NCBI RefSeq assembly: GCF_019320115.1 | Contig: NC_089598.1 | Span: 26,393,491 to 26,457,490 of the forward strand | Length of the DNA: 64,000 nucleotides | Direction of reading: 5' to 3' | Source: Miscanthus floridulus | Lineage: Eukaryota > Streptophyta > Magnoliopsida > Poales > Poaceae | Part shown: piece after piece, positions 1 to 11,445 of the stretch | How positions within the stretch are numbered: position 1 is the stretch's first letter | Layout of the letters: each line of letters begins with the position of its first letter | The notes under the pieces: model-generated | The model's database searches: none | Told to the model about the DNA's origin: nothing | What the model saw: only the letters and a program-made list of their open reading frames with translations | Made by a program: the position numbers and the translations under genes

Positions 1-1228
1 ATCTTCATACTCATACATACATGCACTAAAATCTGCGAGGATACTTGGTTCTTCCTTGCTATCTTCGGCCTTTCTTTTTGGAGGAGTACATGATTCTTCA
101 TCATCAGCTTCAGCTAGATTCTTGACAGCATTTTGCATAATATGAAAAGTGCACAGACCATGCCAAGCTTCTAAAAAGACCTCCTTGACAGCCTTTCCCA
201 TTGCTGCATCTTGATCAGTATAGATTGTTTTAGGCTGCTTACTATTATGTGCTTTTAGGAAGGTCTCAAATAGCCATCTAAAGGATTCAAATGTCTCATC
301 ATACATGAGAGCAGCACCAAAAACTACAGTTTCTCTAAAATGATTGAACCCAACAAATACTCCAAAAGGCCTACTCTCTTTGTTTGTTCCAAAAGTAGTA
401 TCAAAACTGACAACGTCCCCAAAATGTGCATAGTCAGTGAGCATTTTAGCATCAACCCAAAATATGTTCGCTATCTGTTCTTCCCGGTCCATTTGCAATG
501 CATACTGAAATGATGGATTCTCAGCAATTTTTTCTCGAAAATACATGAGCATGCTTCCAGCCTGTCCATACGCCATCTCACGTTGGCGCTTGGCCCTTAA
601 ATAATTCTTGTGGTCTCGAAGAGTGTAACTGAGATTAACTGAACCACCAACTTGGATGGATGCCAACTCATGTGCAGCTTTTGGCCCAATTCCTGCATCA
701 TCAGCTGTCTCAATTTCAAAACCTTGTATCTCTGAAATTTTCCTCTGAGACACCAACAAATGTGAGGTTTCCGGCAACTGGAGGGTGTGATTGTGTTCTA
801 AAATCACCTCACTGACTTTATAATTTCCCTTCTCCCGATCTAGTACAAGACCCATACGAACTTGGCAATCAGTTCGTGTTTCAGCTCTCGGACACTTTAT
901 TAAATGATCCCTTTTATCATTCAATCTGTGACCTTCATTGGCACAAACAAATCTGCATGACGTAATTGTTCCATCTGATTTTCTTTTGTTTGAGTATCTT
1001 TTTCTAACCTCAAATCCTTTTTGACCACCATAGCTAACCCAAAACATCCAAGCCTCATCTGTATTGCTGAATTCCATGCCAACTTGAGGTAAGAAAAGAG
1101 AAAAAAACCCATCCCTACAGCAAATGAAATATTTTATTTGGTAATGGTATACTAAGCAACTAAAATATATATCTGACCGCATTTGGGAGAAAGAAACAAG
1201 TATTGATTACACACCTCTTTTCTTCCAT
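1..1228 (-). CDS. FAR1-RELATED SEQUENCE (FRS) protein, N-terminal part, runs off left edge
   Basis: Transposase-derived nuclear protein of the FHY3/FAR1 family; known members are DNA-binding regulators of light and stress responses. Two exons are visible: 1215-1228 (ATG at 1228, encoding MEEK plus AG of the next codon) and 1114 down to 1, which stays open to the edge. The intron 1115-1214 starts GTGTGT and ends CATTTGCTGTAG, and the phase matches. The second exon encodes a FAR1 DNA-binding domain: PQVGMEFSNTDEAW, then Cys residues around SCRFVC and DCQV, then the EHNHTL histidines. A MULE-type DDE domain follows, with VSFDTTFGTN and YTDQDAAMGKAV giving two acidic residues and CTFHIMQNAVKN close behind. 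The rest of the DDE domain and any SWIM zinc finger lie outside the window. It could instead be a domesticated MULE transposase fragment, but no TIRs are seen and the frame is clean. Confidence 0.85.
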
Positions 1229-1866
1229 CTCGTATACCCTGATTCTATTCTCTGATGTACGGAAGATGATGTTTCTTTAATCGAGTCTAACGTGAGCTGA
1301 TGGAGTACGGGAAGGCAAATAAATTACAAAGGATGCAAACGCACGTGAAGAGACAGAACACAGAAATCTATACAGGTAAAGAGATAGAATGCAGACCTGC
1401 AAACATGTTGTTGGCGACCGAAACAAGCACCATCCGATGGCCGCCGAAGCCTCACCGCCGCCGCCGATGGCTCACCGCCACCGTCACCGCCACGCAACCG
1501 CGGGAAAAGGAGAATGCGCTCGCGCCAAAAAGAAAAATATCGCGGCAAAGAGGAGCAGCAGACTCGGTTTTGGGCAACCACGGGATAGCGGGCGACTTGA
1601 TTTTGGGCCAAGGCCCAGGTAGCAGACGAGTAAAACAGATGGATATACGGCCAACGGGCACAGGCGTCCGATCGTGAGCCGACGTCTACGATGTCATGAC
1701 TGCACAGCGCAGTCATTCGAGGTAAAGTTAGACGATCTCGTCCACACGCCCCGCCCCGCGCCGCACGCGTCGGCAGGCACGGCCGGTCCATGTAGCGCGC
1801 GCCCGGACACGGAGCACCCGCAAGGCCGCAACCGCAGCCCGGCTTGTCGGAAGCGCGAGGGGCGAG
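1229..1866. promoter_or_regulatory. Shared intergenic region between divergent FRS and UTR7 genes
   Basis: 638 bases separate the two start codons. The right half (about 1430-1866) is GC- and CpG-rich with CCG-type repeats near 1446-1490, typical of a grass promoter/5' UTR island. The left half is AT-richer. No convincing TATA box was identified. Short open frames here are on both strands and look like chance products of the GC skew. Shared promoter activity is inference from the arrangement. Confidence 0.45.
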
Positions 1867-4800
1867 ATGGGGGCGGAGGCCGGCGAGCCCAGCTCCATCC
1901 TCAGGTGAGCAAGCTTCCCGCTCTCCTTTTTCCCCCCCTTGCTGCACGTCTCCGCGGACCGCGGCCTTGCCCTGCTCTGCTGTACTCTCCTCGCCGTCCG
2001 CGTGATTGGAGACGGAAGGGAGTGGGGGTGCTGGCAACCGCGAGGCGGTGCCGTGCCGGTTTTCGCGCGACGCTTTGGGGGAGTTGAACGCTTGCTTGAT
2101 TTTTGGACGGTGGAATCGTGCGGGGAAGGCGTTTCCATGTACGGTATAATTTTTTCCCCGTCGGCTGCCATTTGGTTCGTCAGATTGGCACACAACAGTA
2201 CAACACAGAGTGGATAAGGATTTGGGTCGTTGTGCCCCGCCCTCAGGCAAGCCCATCTCCATGGGCGTTCGGCAACCTAATCCTCTGCTTCTTTTGCAGA
2301 TTATTGTGCTCGCAGCGTAGAGGCATTGGATTTTAGAGGTTCTTTTATTTATTTTTAGATAATGAGAGGTCCTTTTATTACTGAAAGAAAGAAAGAAACT
2401 GGTTGATTCGTTAGCAATTTCGTCGTAACTTGGAATATAAATAGCGCATAAGTCCTACTCCTTCATTGGTACTGTATGTATGCAAGTCAACTATCTGACT
2501 CTCTGGCCGCTTGATGTGGTGGCATAATTAAACTACACACTCGTTTCAAAAAATTAAAAAATAAACGACACACTCTTCTGTGCTTCATCATAGGTAAATC
2601 GAACCTACTAGATTTCACTTCGCTTAGGGGTTAGTATCAAGTTCAACTTTAGCAAGAATGGCTATGTCCATCTTCTTTGTTACTAGGGTATGAACAGTTT
2701 AGAAAGTAGTAATGGTTTGATGCTAGAGTAGACATTTTTTCAGGAGAAAAGAAAAAAACAGTTTTGTGTAGAGCTACTGATTCAGGCCAGATTGCAATGC
2801 ATTGGAAGTTCTGACCATTTCCCTGTACATATGTTCTTGCAGCTTAGCTGCTGCCTTTTCCTATGGAGTCACATCTATGGCAATGGTTTTCGTGAACAAA
2901 GCAGTTCTTATGCAGTATGTTCACTCCATGACCCTCCTCACTTTACAGGTATTGCTGAGCATCACGGCCGAGAAAATATTGCATGTTTCTATGTTCGACT
3001 AAGTCTGATTGTTATGTTCAATTTCTCTGCTACTTTCTGCAGCAAATAGTGACGGCACTTCTGATACATTTTGGTCAAGTTCTAGGGGTGTCTAAAAGAA
3101 AAGATTTCAGCTTGATAACCGCGAAGAAGCTTCTTCCAGTGTCTATTTTCTACAATGCAAATGTGGGATTTGCTCTAGCAAGCTTGAAAGGGGTTAACAT
3201 CCCAATGTATATTGCAATCAAGAGGATCGCTCCCCTTGCTGTGTTGGTAGCTGGGTGTATGCGGGGAAAGGGGAAGCCACCGACACAGGTCTGACCATTG
3301 AAGGGCATTTCTTTAGTCTATTTTGCACTTCCTTTAACATATGGTACAATTATTACTTAAGCTGAACTCCCCTCACTGTCTCCATTAAGTGTGGATAAGC
3401 TTAAAAAACTGGACCTGCGGGGGGAAAGCCACCCCCAGGCATTGCATGCCGTTCCTTAGACCTGTGCTTTGGCGTGGGACAGACTAGGGGATTTTTTTAA
3501 CCCCAGCCTGAAATTCGCTCCCACGGGGAGTCGAACCCAGGACCTGAGGAGTGCCGCTAGGACGCTCTAACCAGTTGGACTAGAGGCCCTTTGGCAGTGT
3601 GGATAAGCTTAATCAAAGTTTATGAGAATTGTAGCCTTACTGGGTACCACAAATCCTTCTTTTCAACGTTCCTGCCAAAATATTTTAATATTCTTGGTTA
3701 GTATCACTGCTTGGCTACTGGCGTCCATGTTTCCAGTAAAATGTTGCAAGCACTTTAGGTATATATTCTGAAAGGCACTGACAATGTAACTGAAACTCTT
3801 GATCTGCTGTACATTCTTGTTTTGAAATTTCATCATTTGCAACTTAATTCAAACATTAGGGAAATGCACTGTTTCTCCCCTGGGAATTAACAGCTCTTAT
3901 TGTTGTTTGCCACATCCTGATCAATTCAAATTACTTTAGGTCATTCTTTCAGTTATCTGCACCGCCACTGGTGTCCTCATTGCAGCACTTGGAGATTTTT
4001 CCTTTGACCTATATGGATACTGCATGGCTCTAACATCAGTCTTCTTCCAGGTTGTGTGATTTCTACTCTGTTTTGTTCTTAGAAATTTATTCTATATCTT
4101 TTGAGAGTTTTTAAGGCAAGGTTATGTATCTTTGTATCTGACAGCTGAATGTATATGCATTATGCAGACTATGTATTTGATTCTGGTGGAGAAATCAGGT
4201 GCTGAAGATGGTCTTTCCTCAGTGGACTTGATGTTTTACAACAGCATATTGTCACTTCCATTTCTGTTTTTCCTCATTATAGCAACAGGAGAATTCCCCC
4301 ATTCTCTTACAGTATTATCTGCAAAGGTCAGTGATATGAATGCAGTATATTAAAATTTAACCAGCACATTTAAGCTAGCAATCTCTATGTTCCCTTGTTT
4401 CGCCCCTTTAGCTCAAGAACAAGAATGACAATTAAAGTTAGTTCTCCAGAGTTTCTGAAGCCAATGGTTTCACACTTCGCTGCTATTCATTAACATAATA
4501 GTACTCTTCAAGTTTCTGCGTCAATTATTTGTTGTATGTCTCCATTCCTAACTTGCATTGTCTGGTGACACTTGAACTGCAGGCAGCCTCTCTGACATTC
4601 AGTGTTATTCTCATTATCTCACTGGTGATGGGAATCGTTCTCAATTTCACTATGTTCTGGTGCACAATTGTGAATTCTGCTCTGACTACAACAATAGTAG
4701 GAGTTCTCAAGGGCGTCGGGTCTACGGTAAGTTTGCCTATTTATGTATGACCAGTTTGACCTTTCATTGGAACCCTTGATCTAACTGAGCTCTGAAGTTC

Positions 4801-5018
4801 TAGAACTAATAAGTAAATCTTATATCATGTTTTCCCCATTGGCTTTTCAGACCCTCGGTTTCGTTCTGTTGGGAGGTGTCGAAGTGCACGCTCTGAATGT
4901 TACTGGACTGGTGATCAACACATTTGGCGGTGTATGGTACTCTTATGCGAAGTATAAGCAGAAAAAGAAAACACCACGGAAGATTCAACATGATGTAGAG
5001 TCACATGCCCACAAGTAG
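1867..5018 (+). CDS. UTR7: Nucleotide-sugar transporter, UTR7-like (DMT superfamily)
   Basis: Predicted Golgi/ER membrane antiporter moving UDP-sugars. Exons 1867-1904, 2843-2948, 3043-3288, 3940-4050, 4168-4326, 4583-4726, 4851-5018 join in phase to 323 aa with GT-AG borders throughout. Recognisable conserved blocks are MVFVNKAVLMQYVHSMTLLT (residues ~25-44), IFYNANVGFALASLKGVN, YIAIKRIAPLAVL, ALGDFSFDLYGY, YLILVEKSGAEDGLSS, IVNSALTTTIVGVLKGVGST and a Lys-rich tail ending in AHK. The many hydrophobic stretches fit about ten membrane segments, and the basic C-terminus resembles ER/Golgi transporter tails. The start follows a GC-rich leader and gives the short N-terminus usual for the family. 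It closely resembles Arabidopsis UTR7 as I recall it; substrate (UDP-Gal/Glc versus UDP-GlcNAc) cannot be read from sequence. The gene looks intact. Confidence 0.9.
3404..3595 (-). mobile_element. tRNA-derived SINE (Au-like) in UTR7 intron 3
   Basis: On the minus strand this begins GGGCCTCTAGTCCAACTGG, carries an A-box-like segment (plus 3571-3582) and a Pol III B box GGTTCGACTCC (plus 3525-3535). It is about 192 bp long and is flanked by a 16-bp direct repeat AGTGTGGATAAGCTTA at 3388-3403 and 3596-3611. The tRNA-like head and long target duplication are hallmarks of a SINE mobilised by a LINE. It resembles the Au SINE of grasses by its head sequence; the family name is recognition, not a search. 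Confidence 0.85.
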
Positions 5019-5769
5019 CGTCAGATTAACTAGTTCTTGTAGTTATACTAAATTCTTTGATCAGTTAATAACTGATTGCATGTTTAAATACATCTGAACT
5101 CTATTCCACCACTAGCAACTAGGCTGGTACAATTAAGGGAAGTAACGAGCATCTTATAGTGACGATCAGTACTATAGGGGAGTGAAGTCAGTCAATTTGT
5201 CCACTCCAATGTGCAATGCAGCACTTTTGTCCCCCATAGAATTCATTTATTTAAAGAGAGAAATCCATGGGGCTAGCTGGATGCGGTGATTGCCGAAATT
5301 GAAATACTATACTGTTATCATTTATTTAGATAATCATATTTGATGTTCTTGCATTTAAAGTTTCATTGACAAAGTTGTCTAAGTTATATGCTTCGTAACC
5401 AAAACATAATATCCTTTTAGTTTGATTCGCATCAGAGTTTTGTCCATGTATACTTCCATTATTTCGTTGAAATTTTTTCAACTCCTATACCAGCGCATGG
5501 CCAAATCCTAGTTGATGATAGGTAGCACGCCTTACTTTTATGGCGGATTCTGCTGCTGCTGCAGTTTTCAGCAGCACAGCTCAATTTGCAAGCATTTTAC
5601 AGCAACTCAAATCTTTTGCACAAAAGGAGAACAACAGAACCCCAGCATGACATTTGACAAGAGTGTAAAGCGTACTGCTCCATCAAAAAAAAAAAAAAAC
5701 GTTACTTTAACTACAAGACATTCCATCGTCCATCCCCTCACTCCTCCGGCATCAGGATTACTTAGGATA
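5019..5769. other. Tail-to-tail intergenic segment (UTR7 3' end / NUP98 3' end)
   Basis: Contains the presumed 3' UTRs of UTR7 (+) and of the degraded NUP98 locus (-). It is AT-rich, with a poly(A) run at about 5686-5699. No additional gene or structured repeat was recognised. Confidence 0.4.
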
Positions 5770-8510
5770 TCACCAAAGCCCATAGGCGCTGAAGTGCTTC
5801 ACCCTGAACTCTGCGCCCTGCTCCTCCGCCTTCTTCACCCTGTACCTCACGTCCGTTCCCCCAGAAACTTGATGCTACCGTAGCCATGTCACCCCACGTC
5901 AAAGTCCCTCACCCGGCCACAGTAGCCTGCCTCCGCACGTTCTTTGGCCGCAATCTCCTCTATACTAGGCTCTGTGAAGTAATCTGCACGTGGAAGCTTA
6001 GGCAACAACCTCTCGACTCAAGTAACATTTCCATTCCCATGCTGAACCATGGCCCTGGCCTCATGCTGATTGTCGTTTTCCACTGCAGGAGGCCTGGTGC
6101 TTGGTAACATGGCAGACTTACCACGCTCACTTTCAGTGGAAGCATCTGCACAACTTAATGAGATCGGTAACTGACATTTGCCCTATCTGGGGACAATATT
6201 TATATGAAAATTCCAGTACTGTGATGGAAAGATTTACCTTCAAATTTGTTCAAATCAGTGGCATTCTTCAAAGTCGATTGCCGGTCAGTTTCTCTCCGCG
6301 AAGGCCACTGCTCAATTGGACGAATTACCAGATTCCTTGGGTTCTCTCTAGGGATGAAAAAAGCATCCGCCTTCGGTGTTGCTGGAGATTCTTCATCATC
6401 AGCAAAGAATGGAACCTATAGGAATAATAGAAGCAACTGAGCAACATGTTCAATCATTCAATGCTTTCTCAATGGCTTCGAAAAGCTCTATGAACAAAAC
6501 ATAAAACAAAACTTTGCACACAAAATTATTCTATTCTTACAGGTCAGGTCACTCATTACCTTGCTATCAGATATTGGATTATATTTTCCCGGGAGCAGTT
6601 TTATCCTTCTCTGTGACAAATGCCTAGGAACCGCCATGGACAATGATCTACTTGGAAGAGGCTTCTCAGCAACCTGCAAGACAGTAAGAAGTTACAATCA
6701 AGCAAACCCCTTTCACATGTGGTGCCTGCTTATGGCACCCTTAGTACACCTTCCTAATCAACAACCACCATCTTGCTCCTATCTCTACTGTCCACCTGCT
6801 ACATAAACAATTAGAAATGCTAAGGAGAAACAAAACTAACCGGCAAACTTGATATTCCATATTGAACTGAAGGTGAAGATCCACCATTCCCAATGGACAT
6901 CTGAGGCATTGCTGGAAGCGTCCCAAATGGATTTGAAACAGGAGCAGGCTGCATGACCATACTGGACTGGCTAGGAGTTCTGTGTAAAATGCAACACGAT
7001 ACACCATGTTAAACTAAATAATGTATTACCTTAGACAAAAAAGAAAAAAAAGAGGAATAATATGTGTTGCTAAAACTCATTTGTGAATTATGTTATGCCA
7101 AAACCATGCTCTTAGACTACAGATATAAAATAACAATCGGCAGTCTCACGGCATTAAATATAAGCTAGTCTCCATGAACCATCAAGTTTTTTCCCCTTCT
7201 TTGCCTACACCATTCTCCACATTAGACTGATCATAATATTATTTTTCCTTAACCTTGTTATAACTAATCAGTGTTTTAATCCATCGAAAGGAAATTACTA
7301 AATAGGAAAGGAATAATCATGTGCATTTGAAAAGTAGCAGAAGATCACATGGCTGTCCCATCAAGGCCTGATTCGTAGTGTTGGAAAAACCAGGGAATCC
7401 ACCTGTAGAAGCTGCTGTATCCATGCAGGCATGCATTTGAACATAAGTTAAGCCCAAATTAGTCTTTGAAGATAAATTGTAAAAAGAAGAGAGGTTTAAA
7501 TATAAAATACTGACCTGGTTGAATTGCAGGTTGGAAGGAGAATATGTTCAAAGTTTGAGCAGGGGGAGATGGCTGAAATGTTGACTGAATCATTAGAAGC
7601 AAAATAAATTAAGTACTAATAAATAAGAAATGATAACAAGAATCTAGTAATAAAATATAAGGACAAAGACAAAGGATGCTTACTGTTGGAAAAAGTGAAG
7701 GACCGCTACTGCTAAACAGACCGCTAGGATTAGTTGACCCAAATAGGCTCCCAGAGGAGAAAGCCGGTGTACTTGATGTCAGTTGAGCAAATGTTGATGA
7801 AAATAGTGGGGCTGATTGAGTGTTAGCCAACGATGAGCCAGTGCCGAATGGACTTGAATTATTCGTCATTGATGTGCCAAATAATGACGATGTAGAAGGA
7901 GCAGGATTGGTATTTCCAAATAATGATGGCGAATTACTTGCTGGAAATGTAGAAACACCTGTTTGCCCAAACATTGTGGTACTACTGGATGATGTGAATG
8001 GGCTCGAACTTGCAACTGATACATTGTTAAATGATGAGGTGCTGAATGGTGAAGTAATAGTTGAAGCAGGCTTAGGAGCAAATAGATTGTTTGTTGAAAA
8101 TGGGTTTGTGGCAGGCTGGTTAAATGGATTGGGATTGCTTGTCGAAGCAAAAGCATTCTGTGGCATTGATGATGGAAAGCTAGGTGCCACTGCTGGAGTT
8201 CCAGAAGTGTTTGGTCCACCTGCAAGTCCAAATATTAAGAATGATGCACATGTTTCACAAGAAAAAAGTACATGTACCAAAAGAAACCTAGCAACGATAT
8301 AATAAACAATTAACAAAGGGAATAACAGTTATTTGTCAATTCTATTCAGGGTCCAAGCTAAGCCCCTATAAGATAATGGTTACTGCAGTTCATACAAACA
8401 AGCAGGACAAAATAATAAATGGAATTAAAGATGTGGTTTAAAGAGTGTTTGCAAATCAAGCAAAACGCTGATCCCCAAATAATTTTCCTCACCCTTGTCT
8501 CCACGCTGGT

Positions 8511-9493
8511 TTAAAGAGAAGTCTTATGACAAGATACCAAGAAATATTATATGGTGGTCTTTGGACAAACATAAAGTTCCATCAAAGTACGTGACCCTCA
8601 TCAAGGACATGTACAACAATGTTGTGACTAGTGTTCGAACAAACAATGGTAACACAGATTACTTCCTGATTAAAATTGGACTTCATCAAGAGTCAGCCTT
8701 AAGCCCGTATCTCTTTGTCTTGGTAATGGATGAGGTTACCAGGAACATACAAGGGGATATCCCTTGGTGTATGTTGTTTGCTGACGATGTAGTGTTAGTG
8801 GACGAAAGCCAGGCGAGAGTAAATAGGAAACTAGAGTTATGACGACAGACCCTTGAGTCTAAAGGTTTTAGATTGAGCAGAAATAAAACGGAATACATGA
8901 TATGCGACTTTGGCGGAGTTGTACAGGAGGAAGGAGATGTGAGTTTGAAAGGTCAAGTAGTGGCCAAGAAGGATACCTTTCGGTATCTGGGATCAATGCT
9001 ACAGAGGGATGGAGATATTGATGTGGACGTTAGCCATATAATCAAAGCAGGGTGGATCAAGCGGCAACAAGCTTCTGGCATTCTCTGTGACAAGAGGGTA
9101 CCACAAAAACTAAAAGGCAAGTTCTATAGAACGGCGATTAGATCGGCTATGTTGTATGGAGCAGCAACTGAATGTTGCAGAAATGCGTATGTTACGGTGG
9201 TTTGGCCATGTCCAAAGGAGACCTCCAGAGACATCAGTGCATTGTGGAGTCCTAAGCCAAGCTAATAATATGAGGAGAGGTAGAGGAAGACCGAAATTGA
9301 TATGGGGGAGGCAATAAAAAGATATTTGAAAGCTTAGGATATACCTAGAGATCTATATTTGAATAGGAGTACTTGGAAAGCAGTTATTGAAGTGCCTGAA
9401 CCGTGACTTGGGGCTCTTGGTGGGTTTCAACTCTAGCCTACCCTAACTTGCTTGGGACTGAAAGGCTATGTTGTTGTTGTTGTCGTCGTCGTC
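8511..9493 (+). mobile_element. 5'-truncated RTE-type LINE inserted in NUP98 exon 4
   Basis: Plus-strand frames encode the C-terminal half of a non-LTR reverse transcriptase: SPYLFVLVMDEVTRN and MLFADDVVLVDE (the catalytic ADD-type box), then [17 protein letters not shown] and [13 protein letters not shown]. Stops separate the segments. The 3' end reads CTTGCTTGGGACTGAAAGGC followed by TTG/TCG microsatellite repeats, as plant RTE elements do. It is flanked by 14-bp copies of GTCTCCACGCTGGT at 8497-8510 and 9494-9507, and this is NUP98 coding sequence (the QRGDK segment). The first part of RT and any endonuclease domain are missing, so it was dead on arrival. Confidence 0.85.
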
Positions 9494-10971
9494 GTCTCCA
9501 CGCTGGTAGTCTTCCCACCTCAATTCTTCATGACTCTTGTCTTTGTATTCAGGCATTGCTGATATGGAATCAAGTTTTGCAGCAGGCTGAGTACCACTAG
9601 TAGCACTGTCAACATCTGGTGTTTGAGAATAAGGTTTTATTCTGGTTCCTCCAGCTTGATTAGCAAATTGTGGTTGTCCAAAAGCTGGCGCTGCTGTCTG
9701 TGAGCCTGAAACTCAAAGGGAACAAATAATTGGTGAAACAGGTAAAAAAAGATGACCTCGCTAGTGTAAAAACAGTTTAAAAGGGAGATTTGCAATAAAA
9801 TAGGCCTGCTGGAGTTAGAAAGAACAAAAGAATCAGTAAATATCAACTGCTACATCATATGTACTCAGAGTCTCAGACAATAATTCACTGAGCATTATAT
9901 CATAAGTAGGTAAAAATAATGTGAATTGTGAACATCCAATGGGAAAACCTACCAAATGCAGGAGCTGGTGCACCGAAAGGTGACAGAGTTGTTCCAAAGG
10001 GAGTACTACCAGAGGAAACTGTTGTTTGTCCAAAAGATGGTGAAGAACCAAAACTAAATGCGCTAGCTGATGTGCCAAATGAAGGTGTGCTTGAAGACCC
10101 AAAACCTGGAGTAGTACTACTCACACCAAATGCAGTAGTCCCTGAAGTTCCAAAACCAGTAGAAGATGTACCAAAGGCTGTAGAACCAAAAGCTGGTGTG
10201 CTAGAAGCACCAAATAAAGATGTTGATGTTGAACCAAATGCTGGGGTAGTCGATGCACTGAAAGCAAGTGTAGTTGTGGTGCCAAAGGCTGGCGTAGTTG
10301 TGCCAAATGCAGGCGTAGTCGTGGTACCAAACGCCGGCGTAGTTGATGAACCAAAAGTGTTGCTGCCAAATGTTGGCTGTGTTTGCTGGAACGTGCTCCC
10401 AAAAGGACTTGACTGGCTAGGAGATGATCCAAAACCCCCAAAACTTGGCTTCTGTCCGAACAAAGATCCTATAACATGTGCAGAGCAGAGATATGACATC
10501 ACAAATAATACAGCAGATCTTGCTAGGCCAACCTAGTAAAAACTGGCATGATTCCACATGAGTAGCTACTTAGAACAAATGTAGCATGCAGAGAAATGCA
10601 AAGATAAAAAAACTTGTGAGATATGGGCAAAACTGCCAATGGCTCATGCTGTTTCCAATTTGTAAGAAGATAATTGTTTCCTAACAAAAAAGAACAATTA
10701 CGCATAAAACTGGCATCATTAACTAGACAATCTAGAAAGTGGCTTCCTCTGACAACCTGGTATGATCAGCATGGTGAACCAGCAAGAGAGGAAAGCAATA
10801 GAGAATGCATAATACGTACCAGAGGATGTGGCACCAAAGGCAGGAGTGGGGGATGCTCCAAAGGCTGGTGTGGAGCTCCCAAATGGAGAGGAGGATGGGG
10901 TGCCAAATGTGGGAGTGGATTGCTGCTGGCCAAAGGCACCAGTAGATGTTGTGCCAAATGCGGGAGTGGAT

Positions 10972-11426
10972 TGTCAGGAACTGGAACGCGCCGGACTCCC
11001 ACTGAACGCCGGCGACGTGCACTGGCGAACTGGAAGACAGGGGAGAGAAACAGAGGAACGCAACGCGAACACGAAGAACTCGACGAACACACTGAACACA
11101 GGATTTGTGCCGCCCAAAATCAGCAGCGTTTTCTGATGATTGTATTGCTATTTATTGAAGTACAAAGCAGTTGAGATACAAGCCACGGCGCACACGATTG
11201 CGTGGAGTGCGCACGTCCATCCCCATGCGCCGCAACAGCCGGCCATGGCTTGCATGCTCGAGTTCATGGGAGCTAATCTCGGCCACGACTCCTGTGCACA
11301 CGGTAACCACAAGTCGGTCCTCGTGTGCGTGCAGATGCTAAAAATAGACATGCTAAACTGAACTGAACAATATCTGATAACTGAATAAAACATGCCATGC
11401 AGAAAGGAATACTAGGATTACTAACA
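10972..11426 (-). repeat. 3' LTR of copia element A
   Basis: 455 bp, TG...CA ends, differing from the partner LTR at one C/T and one G/A position. The adjoining NUP98 exon ends with TGGAT at 10967-10971. Confidence 0.97.
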
Positions 11427-11445
11427 AATTCTCCTCCTAATCCTA
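11427..11445 (-). promoter_or_regulatory. Polypurine tract of copia A
   Basis: Minus strand reads AGGATTAGGAGGAGAATT immediately upstream of the 3' LTR, overlapping the end of pol. This position and composition fit plus-strand priming. Confidence 0.75.

Noticed and set aside
1324..2262. 312-codon minus-strand open frame
   Set aside because: Covers the GC-rich promoter and first exon of UTR7 on the opposite strand; composition-driven, no recognisable domain.
3525..3583. Possible tRNA gene
   Set aside because: A and B boxes are present but there is no complete cloverleaf; flanking duplication shows a SINE.
7820..8302. 160-codon plus-strand frame
   Set aside because: Also antisense to a NUP98 FG exon.
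9928..10536. 202-codon plus-strand frame
   Set aside because: Antisense to the FG-repeat exon of NUP98; the repetitive pattern (PNAGVV) is the complement of FG repeats.
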